Below, in pieces: positions 45,800 to 59,559 of a DNA stretch of 64,000 bases. The first letter of the stretch is position 1; every line of letters begins with the position of its first letter. The stretch comes from Plectrocnemia conspersa (Eukaryota; Arthropoda; Insecta; Trichoptera; Polycentropodidae), in assembly GCA_009617715.1 (NCBI GenBank), contig VTFK01000267.1, forward strand, positions 744,001 to 808,000, written 5' to 3'. Made by a program: the position numbers and the translations under genes. The notes under the pieces are model-generated. The model did not search any database. It was not told the origin of the DNA and saw only the letters and a list, made by a program, of their open reading frames with translations.

Positions 45800-48560
45800 C
45801 AACATTTATTAATAATAAAATATGTGTGATTTATTTCAGTCTACTTGAAAATGATAATTATTTTAATTGTGCCTGTCATTTAACAACAATTTTTTTTTAA
45901 TAATTTAGTTGATACTATAGATTTATTTTTAAGGTCAAAAATTATTATCAAAGTATACGCGTTACTGATTTGGGACAAAAAGCATTAGTATTTGTAGCTT
46001 AATATAAAAAAACTAGCAATATTTATGCGTTAAGAAAATAAGCTGTTATATGCATAGGATATTTTATAAATAAAATATTGTCCTTTATACTCTGTAATCA
46101 TCCTTAATTCATGTTTCATGTCAAAATATTAATACTAATACCAAAAAATAATCATAAAAAGCACGCAATAACAAGCAATGTCAATATTGGTTTCAATATT
46201 TGTTTATTATTTATTTATTAGCTTTTTCTCCGGAAACATTTAAAGTAAATATGTGTTTCTGGTTCTTGCAGTGGTAATCATAGAAACACATATTTATAAA
46301 CAGTGATATTACATTAATAAAAAATATTATCATATGGGCAATAAACTATTTTAAGGCATTATTTTTAATAATTAGTATATATACATAAATTCATACAAAC
46401 TTATGCAAAATTTATTTATTTTGTTACTGTATAAGGCATTGCAAATATTGCTATTTAAATAATATACTTTGAGTTTAAATAAATAAAACTGTGAAATTTT
46501 AGTTGAGTGCAAAATAATTTAAAATATAAAACAGCAAATATGATTTATAAATCTACGTCAATTTTTAAATACACTGGTTGCTTAAAAAAAAAAAAAAAAA
46601 ATTCTTAAACAATCAGATATAAGATAATATTCTAAAATATTCAACTAAACTCAATCTTTAATTGATAAAAATATTAAATATATTTTTGTAAGGTTTGGTT
46701 CATTTTGAAATTATAGATATAGATTTAGTTGCATATACACATACATCATGGTTAAACCATTTATTTTTTTTAACTATAGATTTAAATATGTATTGTATTC
46801 TAATTAATTAGTGATTTTTATTGTAAAACATTACTTATATGTTTTCTTTGTTAATTTATATTTTATTACATATACTTAATATTTAAAATATAGAGGATGC
46901 ATAAAAAATATTTTTCCTTATATAAACTAGATAATTTAATCTAATAGTATATACATATTATTATATATTATTAAGTCCCTGCTGTGTGAGAAAAGTTAAT
47001 AGAAATTATTTGCACAGTTGAATCTTATGTATGTGTATTTAATAATGCGAATTTGGAAACGTTTCAAAATGTACGTCTGAGATAAAATAATTACAAATAA
47101 AAAATTGTTATAAAAATTTTGATACTGAGCATTCTGAAAAAATACCATTCGACATCGTAAACCGTTTATTTTACTAATAAAAATTTGCTTTGATCTACTG
47201 AGTTCGGTTCATTATTTTAGAACTGTGTTTAAAACTTTATGTAAACTATGTAGCTATAAGATTTCTCTTGTACGAGAATATATACAAATAAGGACACACT
47301 TTGTTATATACGCTTATCTATGATCTATGTATGAATAAAAGCATCCTATACATTTATATATGGCATATACATATATTTAAATAGGTTTCGTGCTAGCAAA
47401 TTTGACCCAAGATGATAAGGCTGTCGAAACTACACAGGATCTGAATCCCGACAGATAACACAAAACCTAGTCGGATAGAAAAAAATATAAGAATTTCCAG
47501 ATGTCTGCCTGTCAATCTACTTTGGGATTGTCCCACAGGAAATCTGCGTGTCTCTATATCACCTTTTTTTAATCCTTGATCTTTCTCTCCGAAATAAAAT
47601 ATAAAAGACTATGATTTTAGAGATGGCATATTTAAAAATCTGATATGCTTTATGCAAAAATGTTTTCATAAAATATGAAGAAGAGAAATGCTATCTAAAA
47701 CAGTGATCCTTTTGGTTAGGTAAAGTTTAAAAATAAATTTATTAAAGCTCAATTAAACCCCAATACGTATAATATGTTTCAGTTAGTAATTTAAAAATAT
47801 ATACTATTGCGTAACCATGATGGATTTAATTATCATTCCAATTCATTACTTCCTTGCTTGAAGTGCAACTATAAAGAAAACCTTTTTTCCCTGGTTTACA
47901 TCTCTGAGTTGGTTACACTACGTTTATTCCATATTCTCCATTATTCTTAGTCGTAAATTTACGAAACATTATCACTTTCAGTTAGTGAAGGATGTTCTCT
48001 AGCTCATCTTTTATATACGCAAGGGAAAAGTAAACCTTTCTTATATATGTTTATTGCGTGCGGCAGCAAGATTTTCAAAAATCAATTACGTTTGACTTTT
48101 TAACTTAATGTTCAATCAAGTATGTAAGCTTTATGAAAGGATTTTTATTAACAAATATGTATATAAAAATGTGGTTACGCATACATAAAGCTTTAATCTT
48201 GTTACGGCTTTAAAAAGTCGCGGTAACCCTTTTATGTGACATGTTAAACATTTAATTTTGCATCCCTCTATTTTATATATATACATATGGCATATGTGAG
48301 TTTTTAATTCGCACGTTAAAACAACAGCTTTTCTATGTTAAAAATTATATGAACATCCTTGTTTTAAAAATGATATGAAAGTATACTGTAACTGAAATTT
48401 TTAGCTCTAATTAAAAGCGAATGTGTCGTAAATGAAAATATATTACCAAAGTTTTTTATAGTAAATATTTTAAACGGAAATTTAAACGAGTTTTGTATAA
48501 TAAATTAGTATATTTATCTGATACTTTAAGCAAGTGTATATTTCAATTTTATATTTTGAA
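45800..48560. other. AT-rich DNA with one good hairpin
   Basis: No gene is seen. TAAATATGTGTTTCT (46246-46260) and AGAAACACATATTTA (46282-46296) form a perfect 15-bp stem with a 21-base loop. An A18 run lies near 46585. Confidence 0.5.
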
Positions 48561-48574
48561 TTATATATTATAAC

Positions 48575-49195
48575 TAGGGATTCCAATCCCGGGATCCCGG
48601 GATCCCGAACGATTTTCAATACCCGATGAGTCCCGGGATTATAAAACATAATCCCGAATTTTTCGGATTGGTTGATTTATCAAGCACAATCGAATTATTA
48701 TTGACAACATCGTTATATTTCGTGTACAAACTTGCGCGAGTTGCACGTGTCATCTGTGAATCTTTGAGGCTGTGAGTCTGAACGTGCTTTTTCAGCAGCA
48801 GGCTGCTTAGGAACCAAAATCAGATCAAGGCTAAATGATAAAACACTTGATGCTTTGATGTTACTTCGTGAGTTTTATTCAAAATAATGTTTTCAATTAA
48901 TTGTCTATGAATGTACATAGGTATGTACATACATTGTCAAAAGCTCATTTTTTTCTTCTCAAATAAATATATAAGACCTTCCCTTTTTTATTTTTATTAT
49001 ATTATTTTTTATTTTAAGTCCAAGACTAAAATTATACGTACTGTATACATTGTACGTAATAAAAAACAGATGTAAAAATATATTGTATTATTCATTTTAA
49101 ATTATTTTTATCGATAAAATAACATGAAAATTATTCCGGGACTGGTCCCGGGATCCCGGGATCGACTAAATTTTGGCCCGGGATTGGAATCTCTA
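48575..49195 (+). mobile_element. Short hAT element with perfect 8-bp TSD
   Basis: The ends TAGGGATTCCAATCCCGGG (48575-48593) and CCCGGGATTGGAATCTCTA (49177-49195) are inverted with one mismatch. The exact 8-bp duplication ATTATAAC flanks both sides (48567-48574 and 49196-49203). CCCGGGATCCCGGG palindromes sit just inside both ends. The 621-bp element is non-autonomous, yet its interior encodes a clear hAT dimerisation domain on the plus strand. It is a different hAT family from the one at 39106. Confidence 0.92.
48730..48878 (+). pseudogene. hAT transposase dimerisation-domain fragment
   Basis: After LARVARVIC and a frameshift, an uninterrupted stretch at 48774-48878 begins E-S-ERAFSAAGCLGTKIRSRL and continues through NDKTLDALMLL to REFY. 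This is the canonical C-terminal hAT dimerisation domain: SER.FS..G, then R..L....l..L..L. The upstream catalytic part is absent. The 35 codons are free of stops. Confidence 0.8.
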
Positions 49196-49203
49196 ATTAT
49201 AAC

Positions 49204-50030
49204 CAATTGTAAGATTTGGGAGAAAAACATAATCAAAAGATTTGCGTTTAAGTATGAGTGGAAAAATTTAAGTAGGCATTGAAGTAAGTTCTCCGAGAAA
49301 ATGGGTATGCTCATTATAATTATGATAATATACCTATTTTTATATTTAAGTTTTTAATAATAAGATTTTCGAATATTTTTCGTTAAAATTTCAACATTAT
49401 ACAAAAATATTCTGGCAGTAATTACATTACATGACAATTTCAGATGTGGATTCTGTTGAGATTATTTTATCTTAGATTAATCATTTAAAACTACTAAATT
49501 TGTATTATTGCTTATGTTAGATTACAATTTACATTTTTATTTAAGGCTCTACGTACATAAAAAACTGTATTATACTAATATATTTTTCTATGACAAAATA
49601 CTCATAAAAATCATTTTTAATTGGTTTTTATACTTCATTTATGATAATGTTTATATAGAAAATAGTACCTATTGATTCAAATAGTTGCATTAAAACAATG
49701 ACATATTTTGAATCAATGCATAATAGTATGTAAATTATAATCATAAATATTTTAGAAAGAAATAAATGTATTGTATTATTATTCAAAATAAATTTACTAC
49801 AACAAAAATTATTACCGTGGGATGAATATATTACATATTTTATAATAAATGCTAAAATATTTTTTCTACTCATAATAAATTATAAAAACACAAAAGTATT
49901 TATGGACTTTAATTCAATTATGGGGGTTAATATTTTTATTTAAGACTCAATTGCATTACGTGAAAGTTAAAACTCTCAATTGGTTTCGAAACTCCTCTCT
50001 ACTTAAATACGAAAGCTAAAATATATGAAA
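49204..50030. other. AT-rich DNA, no gene seen
   Basis: No supportable feature. Confidence 0.5.
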
Positions 50031-50480
50031 ATTAATTCAATTCGAATTGATCGCTGGAACGTTCTCTTAATCTAATCAACGTCTTCATTGAAGTTATAAA
50101 TATGAGATTAAAGTACACCTCGAGGGCTGATCAAAGTGCCCGAAACTTCCAAAGTCGACCCGAGACAATCGTTCCGATTCGATATTCGCAGGGACCGTTT
50201 TTAATTACCAGAATTTTCACGAGACGAGCTTTTGATTTTCCGGCACGGATGAGAAAAGTTTTCCACGAAAGGAAGAATAATTATTAAGACGAGTATGCGC
50301 GAGATAAGAGATAGTCATTTTCTGAATTATGGCGTTGCGTTAGAGAATTGTGTACAAATTCAACAGGAATGAAACGCAAATTGAGAAAGTTTTAACGATT
50401 GACACCGTTCAGGACAAGGAGGTTAACGTGTTATAAGTTTATAAATATAAACGTGGAGTAAAGATGCTGTCTCGTAATTT
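50031..50480. promoter_or_regulatory. Candidate conserved/regulatory block
   Basis: Complex GC-richer sequence with a TCF/Pangolin-like GATCAAAG (50129-50136), GTCGACCCGAGACAATCG, CGAGACGAGC and TTTTTAATTACC. The 61-codon plus frame at 50102-50287 shows no domain. The enhancer-like reading is inference. Confidence 0.25.
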
Positions 50481-51540
50481 CTTGATCGAGACTTCACATA
50501 ATTTTTTTCAAAAATAAAGAAAAAAATCTCGTAGAATATTTTAAAAGTTTATAAAAATTTAATATTGTTTAAAGTAAGTATAAATTTTTTTAACAAGTTA
50601 ACTAATATATGTTTTACAATATCAGGACATTTTTTAACTTCTAGTGACTTTTTTATGTATGCTTTTATGATATGCTATTTGTATTATAATATTAAGTATT
50701 GTTTTCTATACAATAATTTAAAACAATAATAAACTGCACGTTAGAAGAAAAATTAAATAATCAATTTTTAAAGAATATTTTGAGCTATGAAGTTTATATC
50801 ATAATTAATATTTAACATTCAGTGATCCTTTTGAATTATTTATTATGAATTACACTATCCAATATTTATAATAATCGATTGACTTATATTACATAATACA
50901 CATCCGAAAATGTCAGAAAAAATCTTGGAGGGAGTGTCTGAAGAAGTTACTTTTTTTTTTAAATTGCTATATTCATGTCAATATTTTGCTCCTTTCGGTG
51001 GGACGGCCAATTAAAAAACATGACCGTAATATAAATTTTAAAATAACGAACGGATTTTTTATTGTAGTCCCGAATGCAAGTGCATTTGCGACAAATACTT
51101 TATCTTTATGCTTCATGGCGCATACTTTGACTCAATATGCAAAAAGTTTTTCTCAAGGTGGTGTTCTATTTTAGAAATGAAGCCTCTTATTATTATAGAT
51201 GGTTAAAATCCATTTTTGCACATGACTTTGTCACCAAAACTTTCAGACGACCATTTAAAACGTCAAAAAAATAGCATCACGCCTTGACAGAAGGCTTGAT
51301 GCTATTTTTGTAATTAATTGTATAATTTAATTGTATAATTTAAATATTTTTTTTTTAATTGTATAATTTAAAATTTCACAAGCGTAAATCATCATTAGAA
51401 AGCAGACAAAAACTACACTTGTGCGTAAATTATGCGCGATAAACAATGCATCTTACTTGCATAAAAATTACTATTGTCATATATCTCTTTTATTAACGAC
51501 CTCAAAAGTGACCGCCTTGCAATTGTTAGGAACAACAAAC
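50481..51540. other. No gene seen
   Basis: AT-rich. ATAGCATCA near 51272 and its inverse TGATGCTAT (51297-51305) flank CGCCTTGACAGAAGGC, giving a nested hairpin at ~51272-51305. Triplicated TTGTATAATTTAA words at 51317-51372. Confidence 0.45.
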
Positions 51541-51599
51541 GATGCAATTGCCCCACGAATATTCGCATCTGTGATTCACCAGCGCCGTCTCAAATCAAG
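51541..51599. repeat. Second copy of the 58-bp repeat at 21214-21271
   Basis: GATGCAATTGCCCCACG, then TTCGCATCTGTGATTCACC, then GTCTCAAATCAA. Like the first copy it precedes a LINE RT relic on the plus strand. Confidence 0.55.
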
Positions 51600-52012
51600 A
51601 ATATAAAATATGCAACATTTTGTCACATTGACAAACTCGGCAGATGAGAGAGCAGATGGCATTAGAAGCTAACCGAGAGAAGCCTGCATTGATAAGAGAG
51701 ACATTAGATGATTTTCCAGAAAGCACGATGAGGATACGACATCACGATGACAATACCAGCTACTTCATCAACACTTAGCACTCGCCGACAAGACACAATT
51801 CGACACACCAGCGAAAAAATTATGACTTCCGAAACCCAGATTCATGATACGACACTAATTCTTTACTGTATTAAATTGTACCTAATTAAAAGAACTATCA
51901 GTGGCTTTATATCGTTTGTTTTAGCTGCAGCTATTTGGACTCAAGACCCTAAAAAAACGTGGCAAAAAATAAAAAACGTGGTTAAATCTTTGTTGAATGC
52001 TATTTTTAGGCG

Positions 52013-52135
52013 TATGAGACGAAACCATTACTTGAAAATAATCAGCAACAGATTGGTTTCCAGAAAGAAAACTTTACTGTAAATCAAGTCCATTGTATTA
52101 TAAGTGTTATTGATAAAACAAATATGAAAATATAA
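52013..52135 (+). pseudogene. LINE reverse-transcriptase N-terminal fragment
   Basis: The frame reads YETKPLLENNQQQIGFQKE, then NFTVNQVHCIISVIDKT. It matches the Q-F-G-F-R-x-x-x-S-T-x-x-Q-V-H-R segment just before RT motif A of Jockey-like elements. FQKENFT replaces the usual FRxxHST. Upstream sequence in an overlapping frame (51747-52082) ends with related text (NAIFRRMRR), suggesting a frameshift. Motifs A, B and YADD are not recognisable downstream. Confidence 0.6.
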
Positions 52136-54459
52136 ATATATCCTCACTTATATTATGTAATATTTTTAAACTACCTCGAAGCAATTTATTTGATCTAATA
52201 AAATTACCCAAATATGATAAAGAGATACTTTGGAGTCAAGCAAGAATAGATAAAACAATGTTCTGAAACCAATACTTATTATGTTTTATGGCAATACTTT
52301 CAACCGAATGAAGCAAAATACTACAATACCAATTAAGTAGTCAACAAGTGGACGATAATGTAGACAAATTTTAGCATTGCAATTTTACAAAAAGAAAAAT
52401 TGTTACATTACCAATTATGATTAACCAAGAATTCCTTATAATTCCGTAGAGTACAATAACATAAGCGCGAAGTTGCGATAAAGCAAACAACTAAACTTAT
52501 ATATTAATATCAATATACCCATATATGTATATTTAAGAATACGGGAATATATATAAAAAATAATGTTTTGCAATTATATTAGTAATTTACATTGGTATGA
52601 TACACTTAAATTTTCTCTAATTACACATTTTTTTATTAAAAATAGAGAAAAATATTACTAATTATAATTAATTGTAGATCAATCAATCACCTATGTTCAG
52701 AATTTTTGTGTGCGCAATTTTTAAGCAATAATCCGGCCACAACGAAACATATGGAGATGACCAAAAAAAATATACACTAAATCCATCCAATTTTTTTCGA
52801 CTCGTTTTTATAGAACCGATTAATATATAATATTTTTTATTCATTACCCAATTGTGGAACGCGAAAATTAAACCTCTTAATTAAGTTTTGAAAGACCGTT
52901 CTACTGAAAACTGTTAATATTGTTTATAAATAATAACAAATATTGCAAAAAAAAACATTTAGTTCGTCAATACAAAAATATTAGCTAGCTCTACAATAAT
53001 TTTGCAACTGCATATACAAGTTATTTACATATAATTTTTTGTTAAAACTAAAGTTAATTTAAATAATTTTTTAGGGTCAAGACATTTAAATTTTTTTAAT
53101 TTTAATTATATGGAAACTGTTGCTCCTAAATTAATTTTCTAGAATTAAAGTCTTATGATTTGTTTTAAGAAAGAAAACATACTAATGTCAGAACATTATG
53201 ATATAAAAAAATTATCCCAATACAAAAAATTGTAAATAATATGCATACAAATAATGATTTTTAAGCAAAAAATGAAAATAATGTTATAGCGAAACCAGAG
53301 GTCGAAACAATGAACTATTAGTTGCATTAACTATAAAGTAACTGGTCTGCAATTTCACATCATTATCCATAATGATATTAAGGTATACCTTTATGTTTGG
53401 CACAAAGCTAACGAGGTTGTATATTCTAATGAGTTCAGTTAACATAGTTTATCTTAAGAATAACCCAAATAATTTTAAAGATGGATCTGTACCTTTTAGT
53501 GATTCTGCGAAAAAAATGATGATATATGCATTAATTACATATTTTGTACAAATGCATATAAAACATCAATAGAAACCATATTACTTAAATTTATCACTTT
53601 TATTTGAAATGTAATTTTAAATAAAATTGGCAAAGCAAGAGAAAGATTTTTAAGATTAAAAATCTATAAGTAGATAATGAAATAATATTTCACATAAAAT
53701 TTAAGTTAATATCAAGTGTATTTAAACATGAAAATAATAATGTTTATCATAATAAAAAAAATCAAAGAAAAGGTTTAAAATTCAGATATTAAAAAATACT
53801 ATCATATATTTTACTATGCTTTTCTCTGTTAAGTAAAAAATAAATAAGCACTTGAATCACAGTAGTTTCTTAGAACAGTTTTATTTAAATGCCTGTATGT
53901 ATTTCAATACAAATACATGTGATTTTGTAAAAAACATAAAATTACGTGAAAGTTGTTTATATTAATAACATAAATTGTTTTTATCTAGTTTTAAAAATAT
54001 TTCACTTTTGTAAACTAATAGCTTTTAACGATCTGATAAATTACGATTATAATTATGAAGCAATTTGTGGACATGACATTTTATATTTTTTACTTTTTAA
54101 ATCTATAATCAAGATCTAGAATTCATAATATGTTTATCATCAATTAAAAAACTATTGGTAAAGTAGAAATAAAAATAAATATTCGACAATAGTTTATATC
54201 ATATTTACCAATACATTTTACATCAATCTAGATAAAACAAGCTTCACAGATATTCATAGGCTATTATATATATATATAATATAAAAACTAGCTGTGAATA
54301 ATGATGTTCGATGCTAGTTAAAAATAAAATGTATAAGTCATAAACATGATTGAAAATCCATAATTTTGCACAATGGAAATCTGATTAAGCTCGCAATTAC
54401 TCCCATAATAATATTTTAATGGTGTTTGCTATGAAAATTTAACTATACAACAGGAATGC
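52136..54459. other. AT-rich DNA, no gene seen
   Basis: No domain was recognised in the isolated frames (for example 53372-53572). Confidence 0.5.
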
Positions 54460-54610
54460 GTATTAAGGCATAATTAACTCAATGGCTTCCACAAAACATT
54501 CGATGGCCTCAAGCCAAGGTTGGTAGCGTTTACACAACAATCACCAATGTACGCCTTTAATGGACAGTTAACGTTCCAATTATAAGAATAGATTAGAAGA
54601 CAGCCCCTAC
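54460..54610. other. GC-richer non-coding block
   Basis: ATGGCCTCAAGCCAAGGTTGG and TACGCCTTTAATGGACAG lie in otherwise AT-rich DNA. No frame is open. Possible conserved element. Confidence 0.2.
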
Positions 54611-56680
54611 GGAAGCAAACAATATTATATACATATATAAATATACCATATAAATAAGTATAATATTAAACAGATTATTTCGCATATTTTGCTTAGATCT
54701 ATTGAATGATATACGGAAATGTTTACTATTTGTTTCATATGTTGGCGTTTAATAAACTATATTACATCTCAGTGCTCGCCTGTCTAGAACAAAAATAAGA
54801 TTAGAAACTCAATCTTTAGTTATTGGATGTTTATTAAATTTATCTCTTGCGAAGTATATTTTGATGAGTTATTATAAACGTTCGTATATAAGCCGGTTTG
54901 TATATAAAAGTCTATGTAGTTTATATATATATTTATTTTTTAATAAAATAATACATTCAACATTTTTTTGGTGGTATTATTAATATAAATATTAAGAATC
55001 TCATCAATAGTATTTAAGTAATCTATATAAAGTATATGTTTCATTTTCTTGTTTATGTGATAAAAATAATCACACTAATGGAATAAGATTTCGTAGCACG
55101 ATTATAATATTTACGTTCAGTTTAAGATCACTAAGAGACATTTCTCTTGATATTAAGCTGTCAAGATGAATTTGTATGACAGAGCATTATTTTGCGAAAT
55201 GTGTAATTAAACATAAGTACATTCGCACACATTTATAGATTGACCTGAATATGGACAGTTAAATGTTACAAAAATAAACTCTCTGATCTACATTATTATT
55301 AATAATATTCTAATCTATTACTGAAATAGTTAAGGCATCCCTAATTTTAATTGTTAGTTAGTATTGATTTTTGAACACTGAATTCGTTATTGAGGAAACT
55401 CCTAAATTATTAATATGAAGCAAAATAGGGTAATTCGCTTCATGGGATTATCGCTTAAGGACTAAACGTCGTATATAAGGATTTATTGGCAACTAAACTC
55501 AAGTCTTTCGCTTTAATTAAAATGCCATTTAGACGCCGCTTATAAATAAATATTTATAAGTAAATTTACTGCATATATAAAATAAAGCGGAAACGACAAG
55601 CCTATTTGTCTGAAAGACGTTATGTTCGAAGACTATTAATTTTAGTTTTCGGTGGTGTTTTCATGGTTGTTTACGATACAGCAAGATAAAGAGGGTAGTC
55701 TTATTTGATTTACATTCTAATCTTAAACAACATATAAGCTAAATACATTTATCAGCTTTTATATTTTAAAATGGCATATATATGCTAGTGTTACATTTTT
55801 AAAATCGTTAAAAAGTTTTATGTTTTTTTTATGCACGCTGTATAAATATAATACCACATTTTAAAATTTGGTTTTGTCTATTTTATTTATTTAAAAAAAT
55901 TAATTCTGCTGTATCGAATTTTATTTCTCCGAATATATACAAACTAAAACGGCTTATATATTTTGGATTTTCGCGATTTTTTCGACATACGTTTGATCAC
56001 GATACTCGTAATGCTTTTTGTTTTAGCCGATGATAGACAGAAATAAAATATTTCAAGCATATAGAGAAGATCTGTGGCAGACGAGCACTTCAATTAATAT
56101 TTAATTATTTTTGTGTACAAAGGGTTTTCGCCAATATAATAAACAATATAAAAGTAATTTATATATACATACAATAATTGTATGTGTTTGTTAGATATAC
56201 ATAATTTTAATAAGACTATATGCAAGTGACAATACCTTATAGAAAATAACCAAATACAATATTTCATTGTTAAAAACCGAAAACAAATCTAGAAAAGTAT
56301 GAGATGCTTACTAATGCTTTCTCGACGTTCTGTACGTTATCAAAAAAGTATACCTACTCACAAACGCACAATAATTTATAAATCAATATTAGTCAAGACA
56401 AAATAATAAAAAAATCTTGGGGTACATAGATAATTTTAATAAAAAGCTCTATAATAAGAATTTAATGCGTGCTTATAATTTGGGTATTTCCCCACAATCT
56501 TTAGACAGTAAAATATTATTCAATCAAAAAACCTGGGTAAGAAAGTATAATTATTATATTTTAAATAGAAAATTATCTGAGATTAGTAGAATATTTAAAA
56601 AAATACTCCTAAAATAATCTCTTGGTAGTAAAATTATTTTAGTAATATGTATTTAAAATTAACACATTTCGGCTAATTTT
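54611..56680. other. AT-rich DNA, no gene seen
   Basis: No bounded feature. The 66-codon frame at 56417-56617 lies directly upstream of the LINE relic and may be decayed LINE sequence. Confidence 0.45.
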
Positions 56681-56689
56681 TACATTATT

Positions 56690-57330
56690 TATGAACAGGA
56701 TTATTAATGTTAGACATAAAAAAAAAGCATTTGCCACTGTTCGGCATGACATATGAGTAATCTAAATATAAAGAATTCAATTTTTGGGTTAAATCTATGT
56801 TATTTCATTAAATATTAAACTCCCGATATCATATAAAATTACAGTTGTAATCCCGCAGCGTAGTTTGCTAGGACCGCTCTTCTTAATTTTATATATTAAT
56901 GATATTGCTATTTAGAAAAATACTGATTTATCGATGTAGGCTATATATGGCAAATCTAGTTCTCACGAGCATAAACAAATTGAAATAATGTTACAAACAT
57001 CTTCAATAAATAAAAAAAATGATACAAACCAAGAGAAAATTTAACCAATATTTTTTAACACGCAGACAACTTTTGTTCTTAATTTCTTAAAGTAAACGAG
57101 GATACTGCATAAAATATAGTACCTGAACATACATCTGAATTCCAAGCATATCCTAAAAAATGCTCACTGTGATTGCGACTCTAAGACAGATTTTCAAAAG
57201 AAAAAGCATTTACAAAAAAAAATACTATATAAATAATTAATTATATCAGTATTAACATATATTTGCTTTGTGTGGGGGGTATCAGAAATATTTTTTTTCA
57301 ATAATAAAATCATTTAAAATAAAGCGATAC
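56690..57330 (+). pseudogene. Jockey-like LINE reverse transcriptase relic
   Basis: Motif A region reads LLMLDIKKKAFATVRHDI (~56704-56757), with KAFDTV now KAFATV, losing the first catalytic aspartate. Motif B reads VIPQRSLLGPLFLILYIN-DIA (~56849-56911). A later segment reads FALCGG...KYFFSIIKSFKI (~57264-57315), equivalent to the thumb PVWSYA...LQ..Q region. Several stops and frameshifts make it inactive. It has the same layout as the relic at 22255-23010. Confidence 0.75.
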
Positions 57331-58065
57331 AAATGATATATACACACTTTTCTTGTCACCTTTAAAAAAAATATAGTAGTTCTTTAATACAAAAAATATA
57401 AATAAGCAAGAGCATTTTAATAAGAATCGATGAATAAAACAAAACAAAATTAAAATTAAAAATAAAATGTCTCAGCAAATTTTGCTTTAAAGGCGTAAAT
57501 TGAATTTTTAGTAGCTTCAGGTTCCTAGCAAATTAAATTATTACAAATAGTCCTAAGTTTAGCATTTCTAATAAATTATTATTGTATTCTTTAAAATTAT
57601 TTTCACTACCCTAAACAAAAAAAATATGCTGTGACAAATTTGTTCTTTTCTCTTAAAATACTATTTTAAGAAGAAAGTTTATTTTGTTGCCAGCTGATTT
57701 ATTGTAATTTAAACAAAATGTATCAATTACTGATAAATTTACCTTAGTTAATACATTAAGCCAGGTTTAAACCATTAATAACATATTTAATACTTTACAC
57801 TCGAATATTTTCAGAGTATATTAAAGAGAATTAAATGCTAATTATAATAATTGACATATAATATTTACGAAGTATGTGGTCGAATATAGATAACTGACTA
57901 ACTGTTACTAACTTTGGACATATACACACATATTTAAAAAAAAGCGTTAATTAAAATCAATTACAATTTACTTAAGAAAAAAATATTTGATTTCAGACTT
58001 TTTTAAATTATCACAAAGCTATGTAATATCAGTTTGTCAAATATAAAATTTGCATTTTTAGAACG
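57331..58065. other. AT-rich DNA, no gene seen
   Basis: No supportable feature. Confidence 0.5.
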
Positions 58066-58069
58066 ATAC

Positions 58070-58620
58070 TATATTTACTTGAGTACTGCAAGGATCCAAA
58101 TTAGGTCCAATGCTATTTTAATTGTTAATTATTAACATAGATATGACAGTAAACTACTTATTTTTTTATTGTATATTGACAAAATATCAAGAGAGTGTAG
58201 TTGATTTTGGATTTCTTTGGTCAGCATAAGGATTTCAATTCTTAATTGAAGTGGACTCAATTATCGATTGCATTTTAGTGTCAAGAAATGTCATACAATT
58301 TCAATGCCGCGAAATACTCCTAGTATTTCAGTAAATATATTCTAGACAGGCCTTCCTTTAATAATGATCTTGGTGTGACGTATGAAAATTAAGTCTACAC
58401 ATTGCACAGACACAACAGATCGATAAATATGCTCGTTTTTATTCTAAGAAATGCACGCTATTTTAAGAATACTTTATTATTATGCTCCAGCCCGCAACAT
58501 AAAAAATCTGGTTCGATTATATGGATTTATAGCAAAATGATTCAATTAAATTAATTGCGGCTTGAAAATGTACAAAGTAAATTCCTTTGGTATTTATACA
58601 CGAAGAAATACGGGTACTTA
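58070..58620 (+). pseudogene. Second-type LINE reverse transcriptase relic
   Basis: Motif B appears as TGVLQGSKLGPMLF (~58088-58125), followed by a decayed aspartate box, then DFGFLWSA...FQFLIEVDS and a ...LGVTYEN (~58368-58390) corresponding to K-D-L-G-V-x-x-D. Next come SINMLVFILRNARYFKN (~58420-58475) and the S-I-I-W thumb motif (~58510). The wording differs from the Jockey relics at 22 and 56 kb (RN..F and S.IW motifs), so this is probably another LINE family. Stops and frameshifts are present. A frame at 58712-58924 may be further C-terminal debris. Confidence 0.7.
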
Positions 58621-58929
58621 TTAAGCGATCTATTTACTCATATAATTTTTATTTGTAAAAACAATTGTGTATGATGACATATTTTATCGAGTCCTTGTTT
58701 GACAGGGTTAATTGTATCTTCTCGGGTTTCAATTTGACGATGCTCATTTGCACGCGTCACCATTATTTTTGTCTTTTTTAATAATTGGTTCAGTGGTTCG
58801 TCTGTATGTTGAGATTAAATTCCAGCCAACAAATGGAACTGCCAGTAGGCGTAATATTGAACATACTTTGAACTTGAAATTCAATCACCATATGGTATCT
58901 ACATATGTACTGTTGCTCCTCTAAAAAGC

Positions 58930-59555
58930 CTTTAAGATCAGACCAATATAAAAGAAATTGGATATAAAAATGAGTCTTGATAAGTGGTTTTAAATATAAA
59001 TATTATATCGTCCTACGGCCGTATAGAATAAGCGACATTATTGCAATTGATAAAACGAGAAACTTAACCTAGCAATGTTAAGAAAATTGTAAGCGATTTT
59101 TTAATCGGTTATCATTAACTAATGTTTTACAGATTATTTGTTATATAAAAATATGCTCCTAGACCATTTCAATCCATCACATTAAATTAAATAAAAACAG
59201 TGTCACAATAATATTATCAATACAAATTTAATAAAATTAATTGTAATATATTTTAAAAAGGGTAAATCAGAATAGACCTTCTCTCAATATAAGTATCTTT
59301 AAACATTTTAACGTTAAATAATCTCTAATAAAATTTCAATTATGGAGACGAAACTTTTGAAGAATTCTAAAAATTATTGCTTTGAATGCCATTGTTTATT
59401 TTTTAAGTATAATGTAATTTTTTGTATTATTATTAATGAAAATCAAAATCGCTAACGTTACCTAAAATATTAATTATTTGATAATAAATTCTAATATATA
59501 CAGTAAATAAATTCACTACTCAAGTGGAGTATCTCGATTTGATACGTTTAGTTGC
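58930..59555. other. AT-rich DNA, no gene seen
   Basis: No supportable feature. Confidence 0.5.
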
Positions 59556-59559
59556 TTTA

